Below are positions 34,420 through 46,038 of a stretch of DNA of 64,000 nucleotides, one piece after another. The position numbers were made by a program, and so were the translations under genes. Each line of letters begins with the position of its first letter. The first letter of the stretch is position 1. Location of the stretch: contig CM056561.1 in NCBI GenBank assembly GCA_029721515.1, positions 13,716,501-13,780,500 of the forward strand. Reading direction: 5' to 3'. The notes under the pieces are model-generated. The model worked only from the letters and a program-made list of their open reading frames with translations, searched no databases and had not been told where the DNA came from. Source of the stretch: Synanceia verrucosa. Lineage: Eukaryota > Chordata > Actinopteri > Perciformes > Synanceiidae.

Positions 34420-35530
34420 ATGAGAATATCCTTTAGGAGTGTGTTTATGGGAATTTCTGACCATTCTTCCAGAAGCGTATTTGTGAGGTCACACACTGAT
34501 GTTGGACGAGAAGGCCTGGCACTCAGTCTCCGCTCTAATTCATCCCAAAGGTGTTCTATCGGGTTGAGGTCAGGACTCTGTGAAGGCCAGTCAAGTTCAT
34601 CCACACCAGACTCTGTCATCCATGTCTTTATGGACCTTGCTTTGTGCACTGGTGCACAGTCATGTTGGAAGAGGAAAGGGCCAGCTCCAAACTGTTCCCA
34701 CAAAGTTGGGAGCATGGAATTGTCCAAAATGTCTTGGTATGCTGAAGCATTCAGAGTTCCTTTCACTGGAACTAAGGAGCCAAGCCCAGCTCCTGAAAAA
34801 CAACCCCACACCATAATCCCCCCTTAACCAAACTTTACACTTGGCACAATGTAGTCCGACAAGTATCGTTCTCATGGCAACTGCCAAACCCAGACTCGTC
34901 CATCAGATTGCCAGATGAAGAACCGTGATTCGTCACTCCAGAGAATGCGTCTCCACTGCTCCAGAGTCCAGTGGCAGCATGCTTTACACCACTGCATCCA
35001 ACGCTTTGCATTGCACTTGGTGATGTATGGCTTGGATGCAGCTGCTCTGCCATGGAAACCCATTCCATGAAGAACTCTACACTGTTCTTGAGCTAATCTA
35101 AAGGTAACATGAAGTTTGGAGGTCTGTAGCGATTGACTCTGCAGAAAGTTGGTGACCTTTTCGCACCATGCCCCTCAGCATCCGCTGACCCCGCTCCATC
35201 AGTTTATGTGGTCTACCACTTCGTGGCTGACTTGCTGTCATTCGCAAACACTTCCACGTTCTTATAATACAGCTGACAGTTGACTGTGGAATATTTAGGA
35301 GTGAGGAAATTTCACAACTGTTGCAACCTTGTTGCACAGGTGGCATCCTATCACAGTTCCACGCTGGAATTCACTGAGCTCCTGAGAGCGACCCATTCTT
35401 TCACAAATGTTTACAAAAGCAGTCTGCATGCCTAGGTGCTTGATTTTATACACTTGTGGCCATGGAAGTGATTGGAACACCTGATTCTGACTATTTGGAT
35501 GGGTGAGCGAATACTTTTGGCAATATAGTG
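34420..35530 (-). mobile_element. Tc1-like transposon, 3' end missing, broken transposase
   Basis: The minus-strand element starts at 35530 next to TA, with CACTATATTGCCAAAAGTAT. Transposase pieces are MGRSQELSEFQRGTVIGCH (35394 downward), ISSLLNIPQSTVSCIIRTWK (helix-turn-helix), RRILWSDESRFFIWQSDG (first Asp, about 34950), LFQHDCAPVHKARSIKTW (second Asp) and SPDLNPIEHLWDELERRL (Glu). The frames are split by at least two shifts. The copy ends near 34420 in the final codons, so the far inverted end is lost. Same family as 62980-64000. Confidence 0.85.
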
Positions 35531-35570
35531 TATTTGAAATGAACATGTTTTCTTAATGTCTGCTGACATA

Positions 35571-35904
35571 TCCATCCATCCCTCCATTATCTACCGCTTA
35601 TCCTCATCGGGTCGCGGAGGGGCTGGAACCTATCCCAGCTGTCTTAGGGCAGAAGGCAGGGTACGCCACCTCATCGCAGGGCACATAGAGACAGACAACC
35701 ACTCACACTCACATTCACACCTACGGTCAATTTAAATCAGCCAATTAACCTAATCCCCATGCATGTTGAGTACCCGGAGAGAACCCACGCAGACACGGGA
35801 AGAACATGCAATCTCCACACAGAAAGGCCCCGGGCCCAGGATTCAAACCTGGTACCTTCTTGCTGTGAGGTGACAGTGCTAACCGCTACACCACCTTGCC
35901 GCCC
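35571..35904 (-). mobile_element. (ATGG)n-tailed tRNA-headed SINE
   Basis: Minus orientation: the CCATCC tail lies at 35571-35585, and the head (CGGCAAGGTGGTGTAGCGGT on the minus strand) ends at 35904. There is an internal deletion relative to 42218-42584 after GGCAGGGTACGCCAC. No clear target duplication. Confidence 0.7.
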
Positions 35905-35969
35905 GGGCCATTTTATGATTAATTTAAATAAATTTCTTACATATTGTACCTTTAATGATGGGAATAGGT

Positions 35970-36641
35970 TAGAGCTGTGCGATATTACGATATATATCGT
36001 AATGCGGTAGAAAAATGTCTACTGTACGATATAAGCCTCTGTTGTTTGTATCGTAATTTTAACATGTAGCTACTTAGGTAGCTCTGTTGCTAGGCTAACA
36101 TAAACATTACTCTGGTTGTGGTTTAGATACGCCGTGTAAAGTACAACTCAAGGACAGAATGACCGCTGGATAATCCAGATGTATCATGCGAGTTAAAAAT
36201 GTGTATTGTATGAAGCATAGACATAACAGTATGACGGCTACTGTAACCGTAGCAACGCTACTGCTTTGTGGTAGCATGTTTACGTCACCTGTAAGGACAG
36301 GTTTGTGGCAGTTCTCACTTGGAAGTACACAGAGATAAAGCAGCATGGAGGATGTTGGGTTGCGTGTGAATGATTTATTATTGTTTTTTAACTCATCTTT
36401 ATTACCAGCCAAACTTTATAATAAAAAACAGTGCAAACATAGCCGGACTTCCGGTTGCTCTCAAAGTAAGCCTTCAGAATAAAAGCATATAAGGGATTAC
36501 GCCTCAGAGGAGATCGAGAAGAGCGCAATGGAAAGTAAAAACACATCAGAAAAAAAATACTATATCGGAATGTGTATCGTTATCGGGATATAAACTTGGC
36601 TATACCGCGATATACAATTTTATCCATATCGCACAGCCCTA
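35970..36641 (+). mobile_element. Non-autonomous hAT-type element, complete (copy M1)
   Basis: 672 bases with ends TAGAGCTGTGCGATAT and ATATCGCACAGCCCTA, flanked by a perfect 8-bp duplication GAATAGGT (35962-35969 and 36642-36649). Eight-base duplications and this end type are typical of hAT. Nested inverted ATATCG motifs lie next to each end. It has no coding capacity. Confidence 0.9.
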
Positions 36642-36760
36642 GAATAGGTGCTGACAAAAAAAGCCATGGGAAGAACATGAAAACTCCACACAGAAAGGCA
36701 TGTTTAAGATATTTAAAAAATAAAGACCTTTATAAAATTTATTGTTGAAAGGCAGCTCAT

Positions 36761-37788
36761 GGACAGCATGTGGTACACTGGTTAGCACTGTCGCCTCACA
36801 GCAAGAAGGTACCAGGTTCGATTCCCAGCCCGGGACCTTTCTGTGTAGAGTTTCTCTGTTCTCCCTGTGTCTGTGTGGGTTCTCTCGGGTATTCCGGCTT
36901 CCTTTCACCATCCAAAATTGGCTAATTTAAATTGCCCATAGGTGTGAATGTGAGTGTGAGCGGTTGTCTGTCTCTGTGTGCCCTGCGATAAACTGGCAAC
37001 TTGTCCATGGTGTACCCTGCATTTCACCCTAAGACAGCTGGGATAGGCTCCAGCTCCAACAACCCTATGTGAGGATAAAGGCTGGAATATACTTCTCCGT
37101 CTGCGTAATCCGTCATCCGACTCCGTAGCTACGGAGACCCCTCGAGCCCTCGCACTTCTCCGTCATGATGCGTGTTGTGCAGCCCTGCGCTGAAATGCAC
37201 CCCCTCGGAGAGTGAAGCAATTCACCTTAATATCGCTGATAAAAGCAGGAGAAAATACTATTTTATGATTTAATTATTTGTGAGGGAGATAGAAGAGAAC
37301 AACATTGATTGCTTTCAGTCTTTAAAGCTCCTCTTCCTCTTTCTTTTCAACACAAAATCGGATAATAGCGAACGCAAACCAACAACTTTCGGTATGTTCT
37401 GTGGAAATATACCCCAGCCATAATTACTAAATGAATTAAATGGATTTTTGAGCAGGTTGAATGTGTTTGATTTGCCTTTCACAAGGATAATCAATACTTT
37501 AGTTCCTGTCCTGTCTGTGCTGCTGCAGAGGAGACCTGTCTGTCTGTTTCTGTGTATGGAGAGGGGCTGCATTTCACAGCAGGGTGCAGCTAGAGGACCA
37601 ATCACAGCCCTTGTCGTCTCCGTCTTCCGTTGACGGATTGACGGACAGTTAAAAAAAAATTCCTGCGCCCGGAGACGACGGAGAGGCTCTCCGTCAGGCT
37701 CTCCGGCTACGCAGAGGGCTCTCCGTCTCTACGTACGGCACTTTACGGAGTACTATAAATTGGCCTTAAGCGGGAGAAAATGGATGGA
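36761..37788 (+). mobile_element. (ATGG)n-tailed SINE split by a Harbinger MITE
   Basis: The head begins at 36761 with box B-like GGTTCGATTCC near 36815. The body runs to GAGGATAA at 37078, and the tail GCGGGAGAAAATGGATGG resumes after the MITE at 37770. Flanks GGCAGCTCAT (36751-36760) and GGTGGCTCAT (37789-37798) look like a target duplication with two changes. Confidence 0.75.
37079..37766 (-). mobile_element. PIF/Harbinger-type MITE, copy 2
   Basis: 688 bases, ends AGGCTGGAATATAC and ATAAATTGGCCT, flanked by TAA (37076-37078 and 37767-37769). The three-base duplication comes from the SINE sequence GAGGATAAGCGG, giving a precise filled-site record. It is a close relative of 30397-31079 in opposite orientation. 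Confidence 0.85.
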
Positions 37789-37865
37789 GGTGGCTCATTT
37801 TGAGTTGTCTGACTGTGGACTGAACCAATCATTGCGGCCCCACCCCTTCCCTGCACTTACACGCA

Positions 37866-38104
37866 TGAGTTTCCACAGTGCTTCAGAGACAGAGAAAGCA
37901 AAGCGTAAGAAAGAGGGTGCAGAGAAATTGAGGGCAAAGAGGTTAAAGAATCTTGCAGCAGATGCCGCAAAATGTGCAAAAATAAGCGACATATTCACTG
38001 GGGGTGGCGGTGCTGCTGTAGCCTCCTCCTCCTCCTCCTCCTCCCAGGTTGAAGCAGAGAGCAGCCAGAGATCGAACCCGAGGAGAGTGAGCGGGTAGCA
38101 CACC
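37866..38104 (+). pseudogene. hAT-like transposase first exon (ZMYM-like start)
   Basis: The frame starts MSFHSASETEKAKRKKEGAEK and continues to KISDIFTGGGG, then a Ser run and QVEAESSQRSNPR. A basic start followed by a 'K(I/L)xDxF' motif resembles the first exon of hAT-family proteins related to zinc-finger MYM proteins; that is inference. A GTAAGC donor-like site lies at 38107, but no downstream exons were found. The (TCC)n run encodes the Ser stretch. Confidence 0.4.
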
Positions 38105-38499
38105 AGGTAAGCAGGTAGTAACGTTAGGACAATACAGGGGGACTGAGGTGATGGACGTAACGTTAAGTAGTTATGTGAATAGCCGGGAACAAGTTCTGAA
38201 GTTAACGGTGCAACGAAGGGTGTTCAGGTACCATCAGAAATTTGAATCTGACAATTACGGCAGTTTTCACCCTAGTAACGAGGGATTCTTGCTTTAAATA
38301 TTGCACCATTTCCCCTAGGCCAAAATGTTACAATAGTAAAGTACCTTTCGGAGAAGACGTAAAGTGCATCGATTACTGGTTGGTTGTGCTCCACTAATTA
38401 TGAGGGGCCAGTCTAAGCCAAAAATGCCAGGGCCGTTTTGTTCTCCCAGTCCACCTGGAAACCTGGAGGGGATGCTCACTATCCCACACTTTGAAAACC

Positions 38500-38740
38500 C
38501 CTGCAATAGGGCACCTTTGGGATGTGGTGGAATGGGAGATTTGTATCTGAATGTGCAGCCAACAAATCTGCAGCAACTGTGTGATGTTAACATGTCAATA
38601 TGGACCAACATTTCTGAGGAATGTTTACAAAACCTTGTTGAAAGTATGCCATGAAGAATTAAGGCAGTTCTGAAGGAAAAAAGGGGGTCCAACCTTTTAT
38701 TAGCATGGGGTACCTAATAAAGTGGCCAGTGAGTTTATAT
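38500..38740 (+). pseudogene. Tc1-like transposase C-terminus and right end
   Basis: The frame reads RAPLGCGGMGDLYLNVQPTN, LQQLCDVNMS and CLQNLVESMP and then stops at 38652, the usual closing motif of a Tc1 transposase. It is followed by CTAATAAAGTGGCCAGTGAG near 38715-38734, a fish mariner/Tc1 end motif. All upstream domains are missing. Confidence 0.6.
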
Positions 38741-38993
38741 GATATATTATATACCCAAAGCACACCCTTCACTAAGATTGTATTAAATGGGATGGGTATC
38801 TGGGTTTCTACATCATTTGTTAGTATAAAAGCTAGCATGTGTAACACTATGTTTGTCAATTCATTTGTATACGTGCGTTCATGTGAAAAAAGGGTGGGAC
38901 AAGCAGTGAAGGGAACAGGGACTGTCTGTTCCTGTGGTGAGGTCAGCATGCTGCCATGACACACTTCCCTTCACTAGGACTCATGCTGCTTGC

Positions 38994-39044
<51 letters not shown>

Positions 39045-40799
39045 TCCCGCAGCACCACCAGCAGCCCCTGTTGTAGCTGTTGATGTTTATTGGCAGCAAC
39101 TATCGCTATCTGTTTTGCCTCTAAATGTCATCCAGGTACTATTTACTGTGAAGTGGCATCAGTAAGTGGATGACATCATTAAAAGGTAATGATTAAGTGA
39201 TGGCAAGGCATGTTAGCTAGAACCACATCTGATCAGATTGCAGCCACAGATCATAAACTGTCAAGCCTATCAATCATGCATACATATGCCTACACCAATT
39301 GAGCACACACAACAACCAGATGCTTTTAGTCAACTCATGACATGGAAAATTATACAATCTGATAAGGCTGGGAGCAATTACCTGTGTGACTCAAGCCTAC
39401 TTTTCTTTAACGGTGCACATCGTTTTTGACTAAACTGTAACTCAACTGTTTAGGCACATACAGGAAATGGATGGGCAGAGGTAGAGGGGGAATACAGGTC
39501 TCACCAGACCTGAGGAGCAGCACCACACTGCAACTGGCAGCACTGAACCCCAGTAGGCTATATTAATTTTCTTTTCCAAACAACTTCAATAAACACCAAT
39601 CTACAAGTGACAACTGGCGAATCAGTGAGCACACTTTTCTAACCTGTGCATTAATAGCAATGGATTGAGGAACACTGCAAATACAAGACAATAATCGCAT
39701 CTTCGTCAAAACCTCGCATGCACTCATGCGCTCGTGAAACTCAGGTTTTCTAACATGACTGACATATTATTAATAACTAACTGGTGCTGAAGCAGTAACA
39801 GTGGGAATGATGGGGGTGCTTAATTCATCACATGACTCTTTCAGAACATATATATAATAAAGTGCATTAGTAACCTCTCAGTCTCATTTAGTCTCCATGT
39901 TTCTGATGAGCCCTGGGAAATAAAAGTAAAGGAGCCGTTACCACGCCGTTGAGTAGCCTACGTGTACGTCTATGATAAGGTGACATTAAATCCCCCAGTG
40001 AACACTGAATAGGCCGGACTACGTTTTTTCTCGTGAGGGAGCAATCTCTAAAAATACCTTGCATTGTGTGGAGCTTCAAATAAGCGGTTGACCTAACATA
40101 TCAAACGTAACATTATTCTGATGTTATGGACGTTCTATAAAATAAAAAAACACAGCGCAACTACACAAACAAGACATGAAAAAGTATAATACAGGCAAAA
40201 TCGTCATACTGACTATTAAGTTGGCTAACTGTGCGGTCACTTGAAACGCCACGAACTAACTTTCTCTGTAAACTTATAAGATGATCTCACCTTGCTCTTT
40301 TTTCCGCTCATCATATTCCTTGGTTTAAAGTTTGCCGGTCATTCTTAGGCACAACTATGAAAATGGCCTGTCACAAAACAAATTGTTTTTTTCACTCCGG
40401 TCCACCCCCGGTATCTACTGGGTGAAGCTACTTCCCGATTGGTTAGTTATTGGAGGGGAGTGTGGGGTGGGAGGGCGTCAGGAAACTCGATCTATTAGCT
40501 GGCTGAATTTAGATTATGAGAGTCCCAGAAAAAAAACGCTGCAATCGAAGTTGTTTCTCCACAACAAAAGCTGAATGATATCTGAGTGTGGTCTGGTAAA
40601 AAAATCAAAAAAGGCATGAAACCCCCCGTCCCAAATTTATCATATGGATGAAAATGTGACCTGGCCAATCTTTATCATAATTATTATTATCATTATCATT
40701 ATTATACAAATATAAAGGTAGTTTGGCGTAGTTCAAATAAAATCAACCTGAAATTAATAACAAATAATTAAATATACAAATAATAACCACAAAAGCCAT
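38741..40799. other. No recognisable gene; CA microsatellite
   Basis: A (CA)n run lies at 38998-39041. An ATT/ATC-rich simple stretch occurs at 40675-40706. No frame has motif support. Confidence 0.4.
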
Positions 40800-41307
40800 C
40801 TTGAGAGCGCTCCGGGAGTGACGTCACACAATCCCGGCATGCAACTGTCAAAACCAAAACACCACCATTTTGGCAATAATCGGCAGATTGGCTGACTTTT
40901 GTAGTGGAGGAGTGTAAACATGGTTGATAACTGTTGTGCACCAGGTTGCACAAATGGACGAGGGAAAAAGAAAGTTACGTTGTTTTACCGCATTCCTAAA
41001 GATACGGAGATGCGAGCTAAGTGGATCAGCGCCATTAAAAGAGCCAGGAGCGAAACAATACTGAAAGATGAGACCACCCCGCCGTCGGATTCGGCTTGTG
41101 CAGCGATCACGTCATATCAGGGAAGTTATTGGCTATATGCACAGCTGCACTACTTCCTTAACTTCAGATAGCTCCTTTATTTCCAGTCTGCCATATAGCC
41201 AATACAAAGCTTACTAACATAAATATCTTCATTATTTAATAGGCTATAATTGTGGGTTCTAATCAGTTTGATACTATGTATACCATAGCAAGTGCTAACT
41301 TAGCAAA

Positions 41308-43004
41308 CCCGGGGGTATTCCATCAACCGCGCTAACCGCAAATCCTCGCTAACTTTGATAAGCCCCGCTAGTTTTAGCGAGAGTTAGGTTCCATTACTCT
41401 CGCTAACAGGAATCTCAGCTGAGTTACTGGGGTAACTTATGCTTTTGAGCTAACCTGCTCAGTGGCAGGCTAACTACCAGGCTTACCCTAAGCGGTGTTA
41501 CAAAGAATATGTACCTGTAGTAAACAAAGTATCAAACAATCAGTTCCTCACGCTCCCTGCCTGATTGTCCGTGTTGTCCGAAAACAAAGGTGACAGTGTG
41601 AGCAAAATAATTTACCTTGCATTCTTGGTCAGTTTTGGAGAATTTTTATTAAATAAAAGTATTTCAAATAATGTTGTTGTCATGATTATGTCTTCAAATA
41701 TGATAATGTCTCTAAAACGCTGTTACTGGGATTGGATGAGTGGTCAAGTGTGCTGTAAATCATACGGGATTCCGGGGTTCGATTCCTAACAGGAATAAAA
41801 GTTATACTTAAGGAAAGTATTTGTTATAGTTCCACTAACTTACATTGTCACATATTATACAAATGTGAATGAACTCCATGCTACTAAACCTTTATTTAAC
41901 CTATTATTAATCATATATTTATAGAACTTATAAATAGCCTAACTAACTAAGCCTAACAGTTGACCACACTGCAAAATGTTTTATGCTCTGTCTAAACCTG
42001 CAAAGCAGTCCTCTTCACATCATTAACACCACTCCTGTTCAAAATTATAGCAATTTAGCATATTAGTTTAAGTGCAAGTAATTTTACACGTTAAAAAGAA
42101 ATTCCAACTGACAAGACAGCTCTATAAATATGAAAATATTTCTCATCATCATCTGTACTGCGTGGGTACCAAACGCGGGCACTGACAGATCATATACATG
42201 CTGTGGAATACATATCCATCCATCCAGCCATTATCTACCGCTTATCCGCATAGGGTTGCGGGGGGGCTGGAGCCTATCCCAGCTGACTTAGGGCGGAAGG
42301 CATGGTACACCCTGAACAAGTCGCCACCTCATCGCAGGGCACATAGAGACAGACAACCACTCACACTCACATTCACACCTACGGTCAATTTAAATTAGCC
42401 AATTAACCTAATCCCCATGCATGTTTTTGGATGGTGGGAGGAAGCCGGAGTACCCGTAGAGAACCCACGCAGACACGGGGAGAACATGCAAACTCCACAC
42501 AGAAAGGCCCCGGGCCCGGGATTCAAACCCAGTCCCTTCTTGCTGTGAGGAGACAGTGCTAACCACTACACCACCGTGCCGCCCGGAATACATATCCTTA
42601 CTTTAAAAAACAAATTTGACATTTAGCATTGTTGTAAAACTTAAATTGCGCATTTAAGCAGTCAACAATTTCCTGCCACGCCATGTATTTCCCTTCTTGG
42701 TTATTGTCGGTTTTTAGTCCTTATATAGTCCCAAAAGCATTTTTTGCTCTGCACTATTGAAAAAATCAGCCCTACTCTTCGACAGGATCACGTTTTCGAC
42801 AATCGCATGCTCTGGGCTTCTTGTGTACCCCACGCACACGCTTAATAGGAGCTTGGATACGCCTCGCTGAAGTTAACTCCACTGAAGCGCAGCTTAAATG
42901 CTAAGGGAACGGCTTCAGCTTCATGTTAAAGTTGACGCTACTTCAAGCGAGGCTTAATCACTTAAGCACTGCTATGTTTAGCGACTTTGATGGAGTACCC
43001 CCCC
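41308..43004. mobile_element. MITE with GGGGGTAYTCCATCAA ends, 1.7 kb
   Basis: The left end, GGGGGTATTCCATCAA (41311-41326), pairs with TTGATGGAGTACCCCCC (42988-43004). Subterminal sequence on both sides is rich in GCTAAC/TTAAGC motifs, a layout seen in fish Harbinger-type MITEs with a similar TATTCCA end. It sits in the first intron of the THAP transposase and contains a SINE (42218-42584). Confidence 0.55.
42218..42584 (-). mobile_element. (ATGG)n-tailed SINE with 13-bp target duplication
   Basis: Minus orientation, CCATCC tail on the left and tRNA-like head (box B-like GGGTTTGAATCCC on the minus strand) on the right. It is flanked by a perfect GGAATACATATCC (42205-42217 and 42585-42597). 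This proves insertion by target-primed retrotransposition and defines a full-length copy of 367 bases. Confidence 0.9.
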
Positions 43005-43205
43005 AGTTGGATACTGAAATGTTTCTATTTATTTTATAGGAAGAAAGAGTGATAATCATTTGAGTCTGAACTTTATTCCATCTGCTTTCAGCTACCTTCC
43101 ATCTCCAGAGAAGAGGAAAAGAAAAATGAGACTGGAGGTTTTCAACAGACGACAGAAAGCAAAGCTACAAAAGACAGAGCAGACAAAGCTATCTGCGGAA
43201 GCCAT

Positions 43206-44900
43206 CCCACCCAGGTGAATATTAGGGATGGGAACGACAAGGGATTTTGTGTGTCGATTGTCGAGGCCCATGTGTCGAATTTTGTCGAATTGTCTGCCTT
43301 TTTTTTTTTTTTTTCCCACACTAGTGGTAGCAACAATGCGGAGGGTGGAAAATATTCTACATTGTACTACATCATTTTAGGCTTAAAGACATGGCTGTAA
43401 TGTCAAAGCAGTGATAATAAAAATGACAGACTTTTGCAAACTTAAAATGTTTATTCAACATCCCTCTTAATTACCACCGGACCTGTCGGCGCCGACGGAA
43501 TTTCACAGCCTCTCTTCTGATGACCGTAACTCCTGAGCCGTTTGTGCTATTGAAGGCATTCAGTTGATTCTGAAAGCAGATAAATTGGGCTTTTCGTTAA
43601 TATAATGTTTATTACAGTAAAGTACAAACAATAAATCACAGACGAGGTTTCACCTCTACACCTGAAAAAAAGGGAGCGCTTCTCCTCACCGTCAGTCCTG
43701 AATCCAGTGCCGGTGCCTTGTTATTTACCTTTGACATATTTTATTATTTCTTTACCTTGTATGCTGAGAGTGCTTTAAATCGGAGTCAAATTCCTCATAC
43801 CTGAAGCTGTTCTGAATCTGATTATTCTATTTTATATTTGATCAATAGTGGTTACGCCCTCCGTGCCCATCTGAACAGGTGAGCCACCTGTTTAATGGCT
43901 GATCACCAGCTCAAATAGCTGTAAATCACTGCCACTCCTAAACTAATCAAATTATCGTATCAATAAAGAATCACAGATGCCGGGGTCTGATACGGCAGCA
44001 AGCTCCTCTGCGGTAAGGGGTTAAGCCCATAGACTGTTAAGCCGCGGTACTGGACGGGCTCCACCGCAACAGGTAAAGCCACGGTAGCGCTGTGTTCCGC
44101 TGTGGCACCAGCCGAATCGTTTCAGCATGTAGGCTACTCTCTTCTCTCCTGATAAAAAAAATCATGTTGACAGCAGGCGATAGATGGCGCAGGTGCTGCT
44201 CTTCAGCCTCATCGCGATGCAGCCATATTTTAGCCTAACTGTCTGTGCATGCGGGGATGCAGCATTTATTTTATTTTTTTTCAAGAGGGATGTAGTCAAG
44301 GCGGGGAGAATTTGTTGTCAAAGCGGCCGCCTTAACTATAAAGCGCTGAGGGAAACCCTGAGATTATGGAGTCACAGGCGAGGATTTTGCTGTGCTGACA
44401 GACATTGATGGAAAGACTTTTTAACACACGTGTTCGTGTATGAGGACAATTAATTATTGAGTAAAAACATGAAATATTACGCTCTGATTTTATTTGCATT
44501 TAAACATGTATTTCTTACTCAGAATGACGTCCCTCAAGCCCCGCCCACGAAAATTCACCGCTTTTGTTTAGTCAAAATCCTTCTCCTATTAAACTGTCTC
44601 TCAATATATCTTAGTCTACTTCTTTTGTCGCATTTGAGTGGCATTTGATTGGTCTGTTACTCAGACTATCGTACAAAAGTTACTCTTCTTAAATGTGTAT
44701 GAAAGAGATTTCCTTTACCTGTTCGACCCCACTTCCATGGACTTGGTGAAATTATAAAGCAAAAAGTTTTTGCACAATTCATTGTAGGTTTAATAAAAGC
44801 TAGTATATACTGCAGAAAACAGAGTGATTGACATAAAAAAATTACAAACTGTCATCAGTAGTGTGTACATCAACACTTCTCTTTATATACTACTTTTCAC
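43206..44900. other. Intron-like sequence, possible second insertion
   Basis: It begins near 43213 with TAGGGATGGGAACGA, which looks like a hAT end, but no matching right end was found. No coding motif in between. A poly-T run lies at 43300-43315. Confidence 0.3.
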
Positions 44901-45518
44901 CAGGGTATCAACTGATTGTCCCCAAGACCGTAGCCAAGAAAGTGGCAAGGATCCTACTGCAGACCAGACCACCTTTGAAGGAATCTACCCATGAATAAAC
45001 TGGAAATGATGTCCAGTCTGTTCTCCATGAGGATGATCCAGCAGCTCCACCATGCAGCACTGAAACCTGTGGTAAATGCATCCAATCTCTTGAGCAAGAA
45101 TGCCAAGCTCTGAGGACTGAAAATATGTTGTTGAAGGAAAAATGAATAGGACTACACTGAATGAGATGAGCTTGCATAACGATGATAAAAACGTTAATAC
45201 TAACTGGTTTATCAACATATTCAATTCTCATGACAATTTTTCATATTGTGGCTCCTTTTCTCAAATTTAAATCTGGTTTAACATTTTCAGCAATACATGT
45301 TAACTTTAATGAAGCTTAGAATGATTTTTGTCATTTGACTTTTTCGCTTTTCATTTCGGCATTGAGCTCTTCAAACACTGTATTAGTGTGATGCATTGAA
45401 ATTGGTGCCAAGTCTAGTGTTGTGGCCTGACAGAGAATAATTAAGAAAATCTCTTCCATATGCATTTCGAAACAATAACTTTGAAAAGACAGTTTGCATT
45501 ATAGATTGTTTTGAAATA

Positions 45519-46038
45519 CAGTTCTGGAAAAAATTAAGAGACCCCTCTCACTAATATAGACATCTCTACATCTATGGCAGCCAGTCCATTCCAGTGTTTG
45601 TTTGATTCCAACATAAGCCTACTCATTCTACTTAATGAGACACTGATCAGGTGACTACCTGAACGAAAGCTTATTTTATGAGGAAGACTATAAAAATCAC
45701 TGCTGTGATTAAAGATTGAGATAATCTCACTAATAATGATTTCTAAACTCTTCCTAAGTTAAAATATTACAGTTTTGTTGTTTAAAAATGAATATGAACA
45801 TGTTTTCTTTGTATTACTTGAGGTCTGAACACACTGCATCTTTTTTGTTATTTTGACCAGTTGTCATTTTCTACTAAGAAATGTTCTAAATGGCAATATT
45901 TTAATTTCAAATTTGAGAGAAATATTGTCAGCATTTTATAGAATGAAATAATGTTCATTTTTCTCAAACACATACTTATAAATAGTAAAACCAGCAAAAC
46001 TAATCATTTTGCAGTGGTCTTATTTTTTTCCAGAGCTG
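45519..46038. mobile_element. Tc1-type MITE inside the DDE exon
   Basis: 520 bases, ends CAGTTCTGGAAAAAATTAAG and ATTTTTTTCCAGAGCTG, flanked by TA (45517-45518 and 46039-46040). No transposase. Removing the MITE and one TA joins the flanking host codons of the ISL2EU transposase in frame, exactly at the motif with the first catalytic Asp. Confidence 0.85.

Noticed and set aside
41715..41795. tRNA-like segment with TGGTCAAGTGTG and GGGGTTCGATTCC
   Set aside because: T-arm and acceptor stems do not pair properly. Probably a chance or SINE-like match within the MITE.
43213..43235. TAGGGATGGGAACGA resembling a hAT terminus
   Set aside because: No matching inverted end or 8-base duplication was found within the intron.
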